DNA of 64,000 nt from Clostridium pasteurianum DSM 525 = ATCC 6013. Lineage in GTDB: Bacteria; Bacillota; Clostridia; Clostridiales; Clostridiaceae. The notes under the pieces are model-generated. The model was not told the origin of the DNA, searched no databases, and saw only the letters and a list, made by a program, of their open reading frames with translations. Shown piece by piece: positions 53,066-61,475 of the stretch. Where the stretch lies: NCBI RefSeq assembly GCF_000807255.1, contig NZ_CP009268.1, forward strand, positions 960,384 through 1,024,383, in the 5' to 3' direction. Made by a program: the position numbers and the translations under genes. Positions within the stretch are counted from its first letter, which is position 1; every line of letters begins with the position of its first letter.

Positions 53066-53157
53066 AATTGTTATCTCCTTAATATATCTCGTGTACAAGG
53101 TATTTAAAGCCCCTTGTCATGGCAATTTATACATAGACTATATGTAAATAATGTACT

Positions 53158-53532
53158 CTATACTTTTTCATATAAATTTCCTCTTAATATTTCCAATTGT
53201 TGTTTTAGTTTCTTATTTTCAAATTCTAATTCTTTAATTTTTTTATCTTTAGCCATTATAATAATATCTTTTGACTTATCGGTCTTATCATATTTAAGTT
53301 TTTGTTTTATAACTTTTTCAGTTTGTTTATCTCTAAGCTTTTCGATTCTTTGTTTAACTTCTTCATTTTTATACATAAAAGTTTTAGATACTCCACTTAA
53401 ATTAGACACACTATTAAAATTAATTTTTTCTCCTTTTAATGAAAGTTCTCTAATGGCTTTATCAACTTTTTCTAAAGTCACTTCTGTTTTTTGTTTTGCG
53501 TATTCTTTCAACCCTTTAGTATTATCTGCCAT
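53158..53532 (-). CDS. TnpC-like accessory protein (DUF6262)
   Basis: 124 residues, a likely DNA-binding helical start (RELSLKGEKINFNSVSNLSG, then VSKTFMYKNEEV) and a long coiled coil (KDKKIKELEFENKKLKQQLE). Its length and plan match TnpC of Tn554 (125 residues), which guides the orientation or efficiency of insertion. It abuts the recombinase gene by one base. Confidence 0.8.
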   Translation of the reverse strand: MADNTKGLKEYAKQKTEVTLEKVDKAIRELSLKGEKINFNSVSNLSGVSKTFMYKNEEVKQRIEKLRDKQTEKVIKQKLKYDKTDKSKDIIIMAKDKKIKELEFENKKLKQQLEILRGNLYEKV

Positions 53533-54650
53533 TATAAATCCTCCCTTGATTTACCATTCTTATGAACTAATTTATGTTCTCTAACTTTTTCTAATGTTTT
53601 CTCCAGTATATCTAAATAATGCTCATTCTTTTCAGCCCATAATTCTCTACGACATCTATTACTTACTTCTATTTGAGTTCTTACCTTCTGTATCTCTTCC
53701 TCATATTCAGGAATATTTTCAGTAGTAGTACAAAAGCTGCCACAGTTTAAACAATGATTCATTTGCTGCCTACATGGAGATTTAGTAGGCTTAAAACATA
53801 TTCCGAAAGGAACTCTAACAGCATCTAAATTTTTTTTAACATATTCATATCGTATAAGGCTTTCGCCTTTGTCTGACGATAACTCTATTTTTTCAAGTTT
53901 ATTGGTTTTAGTATCAACCTTAAATAATTCTAAGTCCTCAGTATTCTTCCATTTCTCGTAGAGAGTATTTTCACTTACAGTTGCATAATATACTGTCATT
54001 TGCAAGCTTTGATGTCCTAATATTTGTTGTATAATACTTATACCCATACCTTGTTCTACATATTCTTTAGCTCTTGTATGTCTTAATGAATGAAGTCTAA
54101 AATGATATAATTCACCATTAACATCTCTAATATCTTTTTGTTCAATAAGTCTTTTAATTGTAAGCAATAAAGAATGTTTCGCCAATGGGTTTCCTTTTAA
54201 TTTACCTTCATAAGTATTAAATAAATATTTTTTAAAGTTGTTTTCTTCCGTACTCAATTCTTTGGCCTTATTAATACATTTTTGAACCATCTCAGCCACC
54301 TTATCCCTAATCGGGATTTTAAGGAGTGCTATACCCGTCTTTGTTATTTCTCCACAAAGATAATAATTGTAATTTTCTTCTTTGTTATTCCATATTTTCT
54401 CTAAACAATTGTTATATCTAAGATTCAATATATCAGTGCCACGCCATCCTGTTTCCCTAAGTAAAATATAAATAGGTATGTATTGTGGTCTATCTAAAGC
54501 CATAATATTATTATCTAATTGTTTTAATATAGGTTCTGGAACAAATTTAGCTTTCTTAACTTCATCCTTATTTAGTTCTCTTTTAGGAATATCACCTTGA
54601 AATATTAAAAATGCTACTTCCTTTTTAGGAGCTTTATCATATTGAGCCAT
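53532..54650 (-). CDS. TnpB-like tyrosine recombinase, C-terminal part
   Basis: Integrase catalytic core: first Arg in RETGWRGTDILNLR, HSLRHTRAKEY (His-x2-Arg), GHQSLQMTVYYA with the His and the nucleophilic Tyr. A Cys cluster (CFKPTKSPCRQQMNHCLNCG) follows, as in TnpB of Tn554. The frame is open upstream of ATG 54650 as far as the A7 tract at 54863-54869, where it meets the N-terminal part in another frame. The two together are about the 630 residues of TnpB. Confidence 0.8.
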   Translation of the reverse strand: MAQYDKAPKKEVAFLIFQGDIPKRELNKDEVKKAKFVPEPILKQLDNNIMALDRPQYIPIYILLRETGWRGTDILNLRYNNCLEKIWNNKEENYNYYLCGEITKTGIALLKIPIRDKVAEMVQKCINKAKELSTEENNFKKYLFNTYEGKLKGNPLAKHSLLLTIKRLIEQKDIRDVNGELYHFRLHSLRHTRAKEYVEQGMGISIIQQILGHQSLQMTVYYATVSENTLYEKWKNTEDLELFKVDTKTNKLEKIELSSDKGESLIRYEYVKKNLDAVRVPFGICFKPTKSPCRQQMNHCLNCGSFCTTTENIPEYEEEIQKVRTQIEVSNRCRRELWAEKNEHYLDILEKTLEKVREHKLVHKNGKSREDL

Positions 54651-54835
54651 TTGTATATATTCTAAAAATGTTCTTATATAAGATACAAATTTACATCTAT
54701 AAGTTGGATTTTTGTATCTATAATCATTACCTAACCAATATAAATAATTCTCTATATCTTTTCTTGATAAATGTTCTATAAATCCATCAATATATCCATT
54801 AGAATAAAACTTATTTAAAAAGTAATTTAAATTAT

Positions 54836-55501
54836 TTAAAATCTGACAACAATGATTCCAACTTTTTTTGTAATAATAGTTTTGAAATATTTTTTTATAG
54901 TTTCTCTATAATAAATAGGAATAGTACTAAAATTAAGTTGATTATTTACTCCATTATTAGCTCCACTTGCAGGAATTTTAGCACCATTAATATTTTTTGA
55001 ATACCATATATCTTTTTCAGTTTCTTCTCTGTCATCATAGAAATCTTTGATGAAATCTAGAATAGAAGGTAAACCTTTCATTTCTTGTGAAGTCATTACA
55101 TTATTAATCAACAAATAATTGTTAAATTTTAGACTAAAAGATTCTTTATCAATAGAATTAAAAGTTTCAAGAAACTTATAGTATTTATTTATAAAGACAG
55201 AAAAATGTTTAAATGTATTTCCTAACTTTACAATATAAGTATTCTTCAACAGGTTATTTTTAAAGTTGTAAGTAATATAATATTTAATTTCATTTTTAAT
55301 ATATTGATTTTTAAACTTATCAAAATCAATATATCTTACAGCATAGATTTTCTTCCCTACAAAGAATTTTTCAGTTAAATCCCATTTGTCATTATTTATC
55401 CAATATTCATTGTCTTGTTTCAAATACTCAATTATTTCACCATATTTATTCTGTTGATTACTTCTAATTTCTTGTATTTTCACACTATTTATCTCCTTCA
55501 T
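54836..55501 (-). CDS. TnpB-like recombinase, N-terminal part (frameshifted from the next)
   Basis: 221 residues of the DNA-binding N-terminal region of TnpB (SVKIQEIRSNQQNKYGEIIE onward). The frame ends TKKVGIIVVRF soon after a run of seven A on the coding strand. Moving back by one base at that run gives TKKSWNHCCQILNNLNYFLN and continues into the catalytic part without a stop. It overlaps the upstream tnpA by 17 bases. Confidence 0.75.
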   Translation of the reverse strand: MKEINSVKIQEIRSNQQNKYGEIIEYLKQDNEYWINNDKWDLTEKFFVGKKIYAVRYIDFDKFKNQYIKNEIKYYITYNFKNNLLKNTYIVKLGNTFKHFSVFINKYYKFLETFNSIDKESFSLKFNNYLLINNVMTSQEMKGLPSILDFIKDFYDDREETEKDIWYSKNINGAKIPASGANNGVNNQLNFSTIPIYYRETIKKYFKTIITKKVGIIVVRF

Positions 55502-56612
55502 TATAAATATCTAATTTTAAGTTAGATTGAGTTTTATTGAACTCTTCCATTATTTCTTTATCCGAAGGATGTATATATGTGTTTAAAGTAGTATAGATAT
55601 TTTTATGACCAGCTCTTATTCTAAGTAATTCAGGTTGCCATCCTGCCATTCTAAGTACTGTTAATGAACTGTGTCTAAACATATGTGGCGTAGCATATAT
55701 ATTAGTTTTCTTTACCAATTTTCTGAATAAATTATCTATATCAATGTAGTTCATTGACTTATATTGATGTTTACCACTTATTTTTATAAATACATGATTA
55801 GTTTCAACTTCATCAGTATGGTATTCAGCTATATATTCCATAAACATATCAGCTAAATTTTGTGAAATATCAATTCTACGAGGACTTGATACTGTCTTAA
55901 TCTCTGCATTATTCTCAAGTTCACCTCGGTCTTTGATGTCAATAATCATATCACTTACATCAAAATCTTCTATCCATAAACTCAAGGCTTCGCCTATTCT
56001 CATACCTGTTTCATAGAGTAGTAATAATAAAAACTTATCTCTTAGATTATTACAAGCTCTAACGAGCATTTCTATTTCATCTTTTTTTAAAGTTTTAGGT
56101 TTGGATTTTGGAACTTTGATCCTTAATATATTGCTTGTAACTTTCTTCTGTTCATGAGCTATTCCATATAAAAATCCTTTAAAATTTCTACTTGGAGCAG
56201 ATAAAAATTTCTTTAACCTATCTGAAATATTGTTGCTATATTCTTCATGTCTTAAAATATAGTCATAGAACGCTAAAACTGTATTTACTATTACATTGAT
56301 AGTTCTTGGACTTCTTGCTGAATCTATTTTATCTGTGGGAATAACCTTTAGACTCTTATAAGGATTTTGTAACCAATTCACAAATAATGCTAAGTCATCA
56401 ATAGTTACCTTTTGAAAATTCAATTCCCTTTGTTCTAAATATTCAAAATATAGCTTCAAATGTTGACAGTACATTCGCAAAGTATTTCTTGCATAGTTTG
56501 TATTATCCCTAAACCTAATGAACTTTAATATTGATTCTACAGGCAACCCCTCTTTATCAGCTACATAATATCTCTCTTTATCATCTTCAGTTCTTACTTT
56601 TACTACTTCCAT
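55485..56612 (-). CDS. TnpA-like tyrosine recombinase
   Basis: 375 residues, close to the 361 of Tn554 TnpA. The N-terminal core-binding domain contains TLRMYCQHLKLYFEYLEQR. The catalytic set is ETGMRIGEALSLW (Arg), HMFRHSSL (His-x2-Arg), AGHKNIYTTLNTY (His and nucleophile Tyr). It is first in a three-gene operon with overlapping ends. It has no close ribosome binding site of the AGGAGG type (GGAGTGAAG is present). Confidence 0.87.
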   Translation of the reverse strand: MEVVKVRTEDDKERYYVADKEGLPVESILKFIRFRDNTNYARNTLRMYCQHLKLYFEYLEQRELNFQKVTIDDLALFVNWLQNPYKSLKVIPTDKIDSARSPRTINVIVNTVLAFYDYILRHEEYSNNISDRLKKFLSAPSRNFKGFLYGIAHEQKKVTSNILRIKVPKSKPKTLKKDEIEMLVRACNNLRDKFLLLLLYETGMRIGEALSLWIEDFDVSDMIIDIKDRGELENNAEIKTVSSPRRIDISQNLADMFMEYIAEYHTDEVETNHVFIKISGKHQYKSMNYIDIDNLFRKLVKKTNIYATPHMFRHSSLTVLRMAGWQPELLRIRAGHKNIYTTLNTYIHPSDKEIMEEFNKTQSNLKLDIYNEGDK

Positions 56613-56851
56613 ATTTCTATCTTCACTCCTATGGTCTATTTATTCTAACCATAGGCTTTACTATAATTACTTTAATTATTCTAACTATTTATATAGTAAT
56701 TTAAGTTATATTCTTATATAAAAGTAGTACATAAAACACTGTAAATACTATTTAATTTCCTACACTATATTTCTTTTCAATATAATAATTTATTAAATTA
56801 ATTCATATTTCGTATCAATATCTTTAGTTGATGTAATTATTATGGCAAGTG

Positions 56852-56884
56852 AGTGTTTGAGAATTGTCAAAGAAATGTTTGAGA
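56852..56884 (-). promoter_or_regulatory. Three 11-bp direct repeats (OmpR/PhoB-type operator), site A
   Basis: On the plus strand the units are AGTGTTTGAGA, ATTGTCAAAGA and AATGTTTGAGA, exactly 11 bases apart. Site B at 59352-59384 has the same three units in the same phase. Read on the minus strand they contain TTGACA. Such 11-bp tandem repeats are bound by OmpR-family regulators, and one is encoded at 62555-63226. The site is now separated from paralogue A by the Tn554-like element. Confidence 0.65.
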
Positions 56885-56949
56885 AATATTAATAAAAAAT
56901 CTTATATGTCTTAAAAATATCAGATTTTAATGAGATTCTTATAAAATGA

Positions 56950-58275
56950 CTAATTATTTTTATCTTGTATTTCATAGAATTTTTGTTTTAAGAATTTTGA
57001 CCTTAACATCATATAAATGCCAATCAGTGCCGACATACTTCCAAAGACAATGCCTGAAAGTCCATTAAAAAATGTGGCATCACCTTTATGTGAAATCGAC
57101 ATAATAGCCACCTGTGTCAATACTAAGCAAATCAAAGTTGAGGAAAGACCTATAAGCTTAATCTCTTCAGATATGAGATTTTTTGTCTTCCGCGCTTTAA
57201 TGTAATCTTTGATAATAAGAAATAGTTCCGTAAAAGTATACACGGCAATAATTAATGTAATATTCATATTATATTGCATGGGTTTTTCTTTGGAGAACAT
57301 ACTGAGTGAATAAACTACATAACACAGACTGGCTCCTAAAATTGATGCTCCTATTTCAAAGTAACTCTGAATCTGTTTCTTTTGTTCTTTCTCCTGTGCT
57401 CTGATTGCACCATATTTAGCAATTCCCATTCCTGCACTATATAAAGCATTAACAAAAACAAAGCCCGACAGAGTTATACAACTTAAGATAACTTTTCCAA
57501 GTACGAGAGCAACATCTTTTTTCAGTGATAGTCTTGTAAAAATAATCATTCTATTATTACGTATATGGTAGTACAAGTTTCTATTTTTTTCATTTGTTAG
57601 TAATACATACCACAATATATAACCGGTTAAACTTAGTGTACCGCCACCAAATACAATCCCCGTAATTCCAATCAATTGTTCTATGTTCTCGGTATCAGAA
57701 ATAGATAACGTAACACTTACCAGAAGAGCAAAATTTATTAAGGCGTAGGCGTAATTCATAATACGATATGATTTTATCAATATATCGGTATAATTTTTTA
57801 TAATCATATAATAGCGTAACATGAATAACAGGTTGATTCCTGCCAAAAATACAACGATGATTGCCACAGATATGTTAATCATTTGACTTTCTAAAAAAAA
57901 CATTAATATTCCACATCCCAAAATGCCAAGTGATGCAATTGATAAAATAAAATTTCCACATAGGCATCTGACATACATTTTCTTTTCTGAAATCCATGTT
58001 ACTTCTTTTCCTTTTTTGTCTGTAAATCTTAATAACATTATTGCTCTGATAAGTACATTGATAGAAAGATATATGGAACAGGCTATGAAAAAGTAAGAAT
58101 CTGCACTAACACATGCAATTAAGGTTACTAAAATAATTATTATTTCAAGAGGTATTGTTTTTCTGACTTCTTTTAAAAGCTTAGGAGTAGTTTTCATGAG
58201 TCTAGCTTCTTTTTTTATTATCCTTTGCTTTATTATTTTTCTTCCAATAATTTTAAATAAATCTTTATTAATCAA
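56950..58275 (-). CDS. Polytopic membrane protein of the TCS-linked operon B
   Basis: About 441 residues with ten to twelve hydrophobic segments. The two halves look internally similar (IGITGIVFGGGTLSLTGYIL near 200 and FFNGLSGIVFGSMSALIGIY near 405), so an internal duplication is likely. The N-terminal 30 residues are basic and cytosolic. The start is uncertain: TTG 58275 has AAAGGATG at long spacing; ATG 58197 (MKTTPK) is the alternative. Family unknown; an exporter or sensor component is possible. Confidence 0.65.
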   Translation of the reverse strand: MINKDLFKIIGRKIIKQRIIKKEARLMKTTPKLLKEVRKTIPLEIIIILVTLIACVSADSYFFIACSIYLSINVLIRAIMLLRFTDKKGKEVTWISEKKMYVRCLCGNFILSIASLGILGCGILMFFLESQMINISVAIIVVFLAGINLLFMLRYYMIIKNYTDILIKSYRIMNYAYALINFALLVSVTLSISDTENIEQLIGITGIVFGGGTLSLTGYILWYVLLTNEKNRNLYYHIRNNRMIIFTRLSLKKDVALVLGKVILSCITLSGFVFVNALYSAGMGIAKYGAIRAQEKEQKKQIQSYFEIGASILGASLCYVVYSLSMFSKEKPMQYNMNITLIIAVYTFTELFLIIKDYIKARKTKNLISEEIKLIGLSSTLICLVLTQVAIMSISHKGDATFFNGLSGIVFGSMSALIGIYMMLRSKFLKQKFYEIQDKNN

Positions 58276-58419
58276 TGTCTAGTTACATCCTTTCATACAA
58301 GCAAGTCCAATGGGGTAAAATCTTTCTTTAATAAACTTATTAATTCTAGAAATTAAAGAAGCAGCATAAACCTTATAAGGGTTAATTTATGACCGCCTCT
58401 ATTGATTTTTATGTGATTA
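58276..58419. other. Short gap inside operon B
   Basis: AT-rich, no gene recognised. A minus-strand AAAGGATG near 58296-58303 is the only ribosome binding site candidate for the downstream membrane protein. Confidence 0.3.
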
Positions 58420-58497
58420 TTAATTATTTTTTTTAAAATACTTAAAAACACCAAATGCAACTACTACAATAATGATAACTGCAATTACTTTACCCAT
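58420..58497 (-). CDS. 25-residue membrane peptide in operon B
   Basis: ATG 58497 follows a strong AAGGAGGTGAAATAAG. The peptide is one hydrophobic helix (MGKVIAVIIIVVVAFGVFKY) with a basic end (FKKNN). It parallels the 31-residue peptide at 50987-51082 in size, helix and basic tail. A PATE-like element separates it from paralogue B. Role unknown. Confidence 0.6.
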   Translation of the reverse strand: MGKVIAVIIIVVVAFGVFKYFKKNN

Positions 58498-58514
58498 CTT
58501 ATTTCACCTCCTTT

Positions 58515-58643
58515 GAAGCAAGTTCTTAATTCAGGTGGGGATTCTTTTACCCCATCTTAATTTTAGAACTGCAAATGCATGGCTTACTTGGCGTTGAACT
58601 CCTACTTGAAGAAGGGGGAGACTTGCGGCAAGTTAGTCAGGTT
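58515..58643 (-). repeat. PATE-like dispersed element, copy 7 (reverse orientation)
   Basis: A minus-strand copy of the two-hairpin element (AACCTGACTAACTTGC to AAGAACTTGCTTC), 129 bases. It has been inserted between paralogue B and the small peptide gene, and its hairpins may reduce read-through between them. Confidence 0.87.
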
Positions 58644-58657
58644 AAAAATTTTTATTA

Positions 58658-59263
58658 CTAAATTAAATCATTTGCTTCTTTACAAATTTCATATACATTG
58701 TCATACTGTTTTTCTATGGGTGAAGCTAATTTTTTTGTTTTATTTATTTTAATTGTTTTATAAAGAAAATAAGATAAAATCCATGCGGCAAATCCAGGTA
58801 CTGCCAAAATTATACAGAGTTGAAGCATTCCTGCAAGATAGCTGAAGGTTGAACCTGCCATAAATACTGTTCCGACAATTCCTATTGAATATGCCACAAT
58901 TTTGGCTGTTGTACTTTTAGATTTTTCCAAACGATCAATTTCTTTTGCACTGTTTTCAAACTGAAGCTGTAAACGGTTAAGATCTCCTTTTCTCTGTATA
59001 TCCTTATCACGTTTGAAAATTAAATCTACCTTAGTTTCTGATTCATGGTCACGCACCATCTTTGAAAAATGACTGCCTGGGAAAATAGCAAGTGGAGAAA
59101 CCATAACCCTAATTGGTCCCCAAGCATGTTTTACAATGGTGGGACGGCTTTTTTCCAGGTTCCATCCAAAATTTTTATACCCATCTGTCCATAGAGATTC
59201 TATATCACTTTTTACGGTTACATTTTTATACTCATAGCCTATAAATTTGTTTTCTTTTTCCAT
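58658..59263 (-). CDS. Membrane protein, paralogue B of the TCS-linked pair
   Basis: 201 residues. The N-terminal cytosolic domain FIGYEYKNVTVKSDIESLWT, then DGYKNFGWNLE matches paralogue A. An extra segment of about 30 residues (IVKHAWGPIRVMVSPLAIFP) is inserted after it. The coiled coil (LNRLQLQFENSAKEIDRLEK), two membrane helices and tail follow as in A. GAGAGGAAAATTT precedes the ATG. The FGW motif followed by a two-helix hairpin suggests a scaffold or sensor at the membrane; the family is unnamed. Confidence 0.75.
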   Translation of the reverse strand: MEKENKFIGYEYKNVTVKSDIESLWTDGYKNFGWNLEKSRPTIVKHAWGPIRVMVSPLAIFPGSHFSKMVRDHESETKVDLIFKRDKDIQRKGDLNRLQLQFENSAKEIDRLEKSKSTTAKIVAYSIGIVGTVFMAGSTFSYLAGMLQLCIILAVPGFAAWILSYFLYKTIKINKTKKLASPIEKQYDNVYEICKEANDLI

Positions 59264-59351
59264 GATTAAATTTTCCTCTCAAATATAAAATTTTTACATA
59301 TTTTAAGTAAATTCTGATTGCTTTCCTTTGATGTATACATTATGATTTAAA

Positions 59352-59384
59352 AATGTTTGAGAGTTGTCAAAGAATTGTTTGTAA
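59352..59384 (-). promoter_or_regulatory. Three 11-bp direct repeats (OmpR/PhoB-type operator), site B
   Basis: Plus-strand units AATGTTTGAGA, GTTGTCAAAGA and ATTGTTTGTAA are 11 bases apart, matching site A unit for unit. On the minus strand TTGACA is followed, 20 bases on, by CATAAT, also present at site A. It lies 89 bases ahead of paralogue B. Confidence 0.68.
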
Positions 59385-59432
59385 AATGTTAATGTTAAAA
59401 AATATGAAAGTACATTAAGTGGTATAAAAATG

Positions 59433-59483
59433 AAAAAGCAGTTTTAAATTCATATCTATTTAGAATTTAAAACTGCTTTTTTA
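59433..59483. terminator. Strong hairpin near the left end of the IS91-like element
   Basis: AAAAAGCAGTTTTAAATTC pairs with GAATTTAAAACTGCTTTTT, a near-perfect 19-bp stem with T and A runs on both sides, so it can stop transcription from either direction. Confidence 0.78.
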
Positions 59484-59636
59484 TATATTAGGAATTTAAA
59501 AATTTTTTGTATAAAAATATTGCCCGGCAGGGCTTGAAAAATCTAATGTTAGAAGTTTGAGGAAAATATTACAAGTAATATTTTGGAATAGGATTTTTGA
59601 TATAATTATTAGCAAATTTAGTGATTGGTGATGATT

Positions 59637-60863
59637 ATGCAAGGTGTTATAAAACAAATATTTGTGGATAATTGGGAAAAATTCAGTGAGATATATAAAG
59701 GGAAAATTAGAGCTAACATAAGTAGAGAAGTTGATAAGATGATTAATTGTAAATCCTTAGATAATGGATTTATTGAGTTTAAGTGTGAAAATTGTGGTCA
59801 TATAAAAAGAGTTGGATTTAGCTGTAAAAGTAGATTTTGTACCTCATGTGGTAAGAAAAAATCTGAAGAATGGTCTGATGAAATGGTGGCAAGACTTATT
59901 AACTCAAAGCATAGACATATGGTATTTACAATTCCACAGGAACTTAGAATATATTTTGCTAGGGATAGAAAACTATTATCATTATTACCTAAATGTTCAG
60001 CAAAAGCAATTATGAGCTGGTTTAGAGATTTAAATAAAAAAGAATGTTTTACACCAGGAATAATCTCAGTAATTCATACTTTTGGAAGAGACTTAAAATG
60101 GAATCCACATGTTCACTTAATTGTCACCGAAGGTGGTGCTGGAGAAATTACAATTTGGAGGAATACAAAACATATAAATTATACAGCACTAAGGAAAAGA
60201 TGGCAAAAAATATTGTTAGACGAAATAGGAATTAATCTTAAAAGTGGAAAAAAAGAATTTAAAAAATTAAAAAATAAGCTATATAAAAGGTTAGAGAATG
60301 GATTTTATGTATATGGAAAAGGTGAAATAAAAACAGCAAAGCAAGCAGGAAAGTATGTTGGAAGATATACAGCAAGACCAGCTATCGCTGAATCAAGAAT
60401 AATAAAGTATGATGGTAAAAAAGTAACTTTTCGTTATGAAAGACATGAAGATGGTGAAGAAGTTGTAGAGGAAATAGATGTTATTGATTTTATAGGTAGA
60501 GTAATAAGACACATACCAGAAAAGAATTTTAAGATGATAAGATATTATGGAATATATGCTAAAAACACAAGACATAAAAATAAATTTTTTAAGTTGGTAA
60601 ATGAAAAAGTTGCTGAGTTCAAAAGAAAAATTAATAATTGGCAAACAAGAATACTTCTTACATTTGGAGTGAATCCATTAAAATGTGAAAAGTGTGGAAC
60701 ACAGATGAAATTTCATGATATATACTATAAAAATGTAAGTGTAAGAGAAAAATTTAAAGAGAAAATAATAGGTGAAAACAAAATAAAAATTGAAGAGATA
60801 ATGTACAATTATGGTGTGATTAAGGGAATAATTCGTGATAAAATAGAGCCATTATATGTATAA
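59637..60863 (+). CDS. IS91-family transposase
   Basis: 408 residues from ATG 59637 (GGTGAT upstream). The N-terminal zinc domain is CENCGHIKRVGFSCKSRFCT, then SCGKK. The HUH motif is PHVHLIV. The catalytic tyrosines are in KYVGRYTARPA, as Tyr-x3-Tyr. A C-terminal Cys pair (CEKCGTQMKFHD) is also typical. It would nick and transfer a single strand by rolling-circle transposition. All motifs are intact. Confidence 0.88.
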   Translation: MQGVIKQIFVDNWEKFSEIYKGKIRANISREVDKMINCKSLDNGFIEFKCENCGHIKRVGFSCKSRFCTSCGKKKSEEWSDEMVARLINSKHRHMVFTIPQELRIYFARDRKLLSLLPKCSAKAIMSWFRDLNKKECFTPGIISVIHTFGRDLKWNPHVHLIVTEGGAGEITIWRNTKHINYTALRKRWQKILLDEIGINLKSGKKEFKKLKNKLYKRLENGFYVYGKGEIKTAKQAGKYVGRYTARPAIAESRIIKYDGKKVTFRYERHEDGEEVVEEIDVIDFIGRVIRHIPEKNFKMIRYYGIYAKNTRHKNKFFKLVNEKVAEFKRKINNWQTRILLTFGVNPLKCEKCGTQMKFHDIYYKNVSVREKFKEKIIGENKIKIEEIMYNYGVIKGIIRDKIEPLYV

Positions 60864-60878
60864 AGGAAGGTAGTTATT

Positions 60879-61148
60879 ATGGCTAAAAAGAATAAAAAAA
60901 TAAAAGATAAACAAAGGGCAAAATATAAAGCTAAATTGAAAGAAAATTTAATTGAAGAAGACGGAGTCTTATATATATGTACAGAATGTGGAGTTGAAGA
61001 ATATATACCAAGGGATGTAGTTGAGATGTTTGATGAAATAGATGATGAAAATGTAATTGAACCTCCTACATTTAGTTGCGAGAAATGCGGAGCTATAATG
61101 AGACCAAGAAAATATGACGGAGTTCATGGTATAACTTATGAGTATTAA
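60879..61148 (+). CDS. Zinc-ribbon passenger protein of the IS91-like element
   Basis: 89 residues, 15 bases after the transposase stop codon, with its own AAGGAAGG. A very basic N-terminus (KKNKKIKDKQRAKYKAKLKE) is followed by CTECG and CEKCG, a split zinc ribbon. Small genes of this type accompany clostridial IS91 copies; the role is unknown but is likely nucleic-acid binding. Confidence 0.7.
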   Translation: MAKKNKKIKDKQRAKYKAKLKENLIEEDGVLYICTECGVEEYIPRDVVEMFDEIDDENVIEPPTFSCEKCGAIMRPRKYDGVHGITYEY

Positions 61149-61151
61149 AAT

Positions 61152-61173
61152 GCGGAGCATCAATATGCTTCGC
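61152..61173 (+). terminator. Hairpin after the zinc-ribbon gene
   Basis: GCGGAGCAT and ATGCTTCGC form a 9-bp stem with one G-T step around CAAT. No T-run follows; it probably belongs to the element's end. Confidence 0.5.
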
Positions 61174-61271
61174 AAAGGTTTTAGCTTTATAAAAATATTA
61201 TGAAATAGATATGCTAAGAAATGGGTCTAATTAAAGGGCTTCGCCCAAAAGAAGTTGAGCGAAGCGAAATA

Positions 61272-61294
61272 ACGCGGCTGTGGCCGCTTTTTTA
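61272..61294 (+). terminator. Hairpin with T-run at the IS91-like right end
   Basis: GCGGC-TGTG-GCCGC followed by six T, the GC-richest stem in the region. It may be both the transcription stop and part of the termination end of the element. Confidence 0.6.
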
Positions 61295-61297
61295 ATG

Positions 61298-61441
61298 CTA
61301 TATAAATGAAAATATAATTATCTTAATATTTTCATATGAGTATTTTTTGATAACTATTACGATTCCTGAAACTAAAATAAATGCACTGAATATTATTCCA
61401 GTAATTGCACTGTATTCTGTAGCATTAGCTGTTTTCTCCAT
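61298..61441 (-). CDS. Small membrane frame downstream of the sensor kinase
   Basis: A 47-residue frame with one hydrophobic helix (YSAITGIIFSAFILVSGIVI) and a basic tail, ending at the border of the IS91-like element. It has no convincing ribosome binding site. It lies 35 bases past the kinase stop codon in the same direction, so it may be a third operon gene cut short by the insertion. Confidence 0.35.
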   Translation of the reverse strand: MEKTANATEYSAITGIIFSAFILVSGIVIVIKKYSYENIKIIIFSFI

Positions 61442-61475
61442 AGTGAGCAGTGTGCACTTAGTGATAACATATTAA

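Larger units (their letters stand above)
53119..56848 (-). mobile_element. Tn554-like site-specific transposon
   Basis: Three recombinase genes in the tnpA-tnpB-tnpC order lie between two copies of ATGGCAA (53119-53125 and 56842-56848), about 3.7 kb. The sequences outside the two copies join into the upstream region of paralogue A. No resistance or other cargo is present. Tn554-type elements insert by tyrosine recombination at preferred sites. Exact ends need comparison with an empty site. Confidence 0.75.
59486..61296 (+). mobile_element. IS91-like (HUH Y2) insertion sequence
   Basis: It carries a Y2 HUH transposase and a small zinc-ribbon gene. The left side holds a small hairpin GCCCGGCAGGGC at about 59522-59533. 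The right side has several short GC-rich hairpins (61152-61173, 61237-61248, 61272-61294), out of keeping with the AT-rich host and typical of origin/termination ends of rolling-circle elements. Ends are approximate; no target duplication is expected. Confidence 0.65.
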
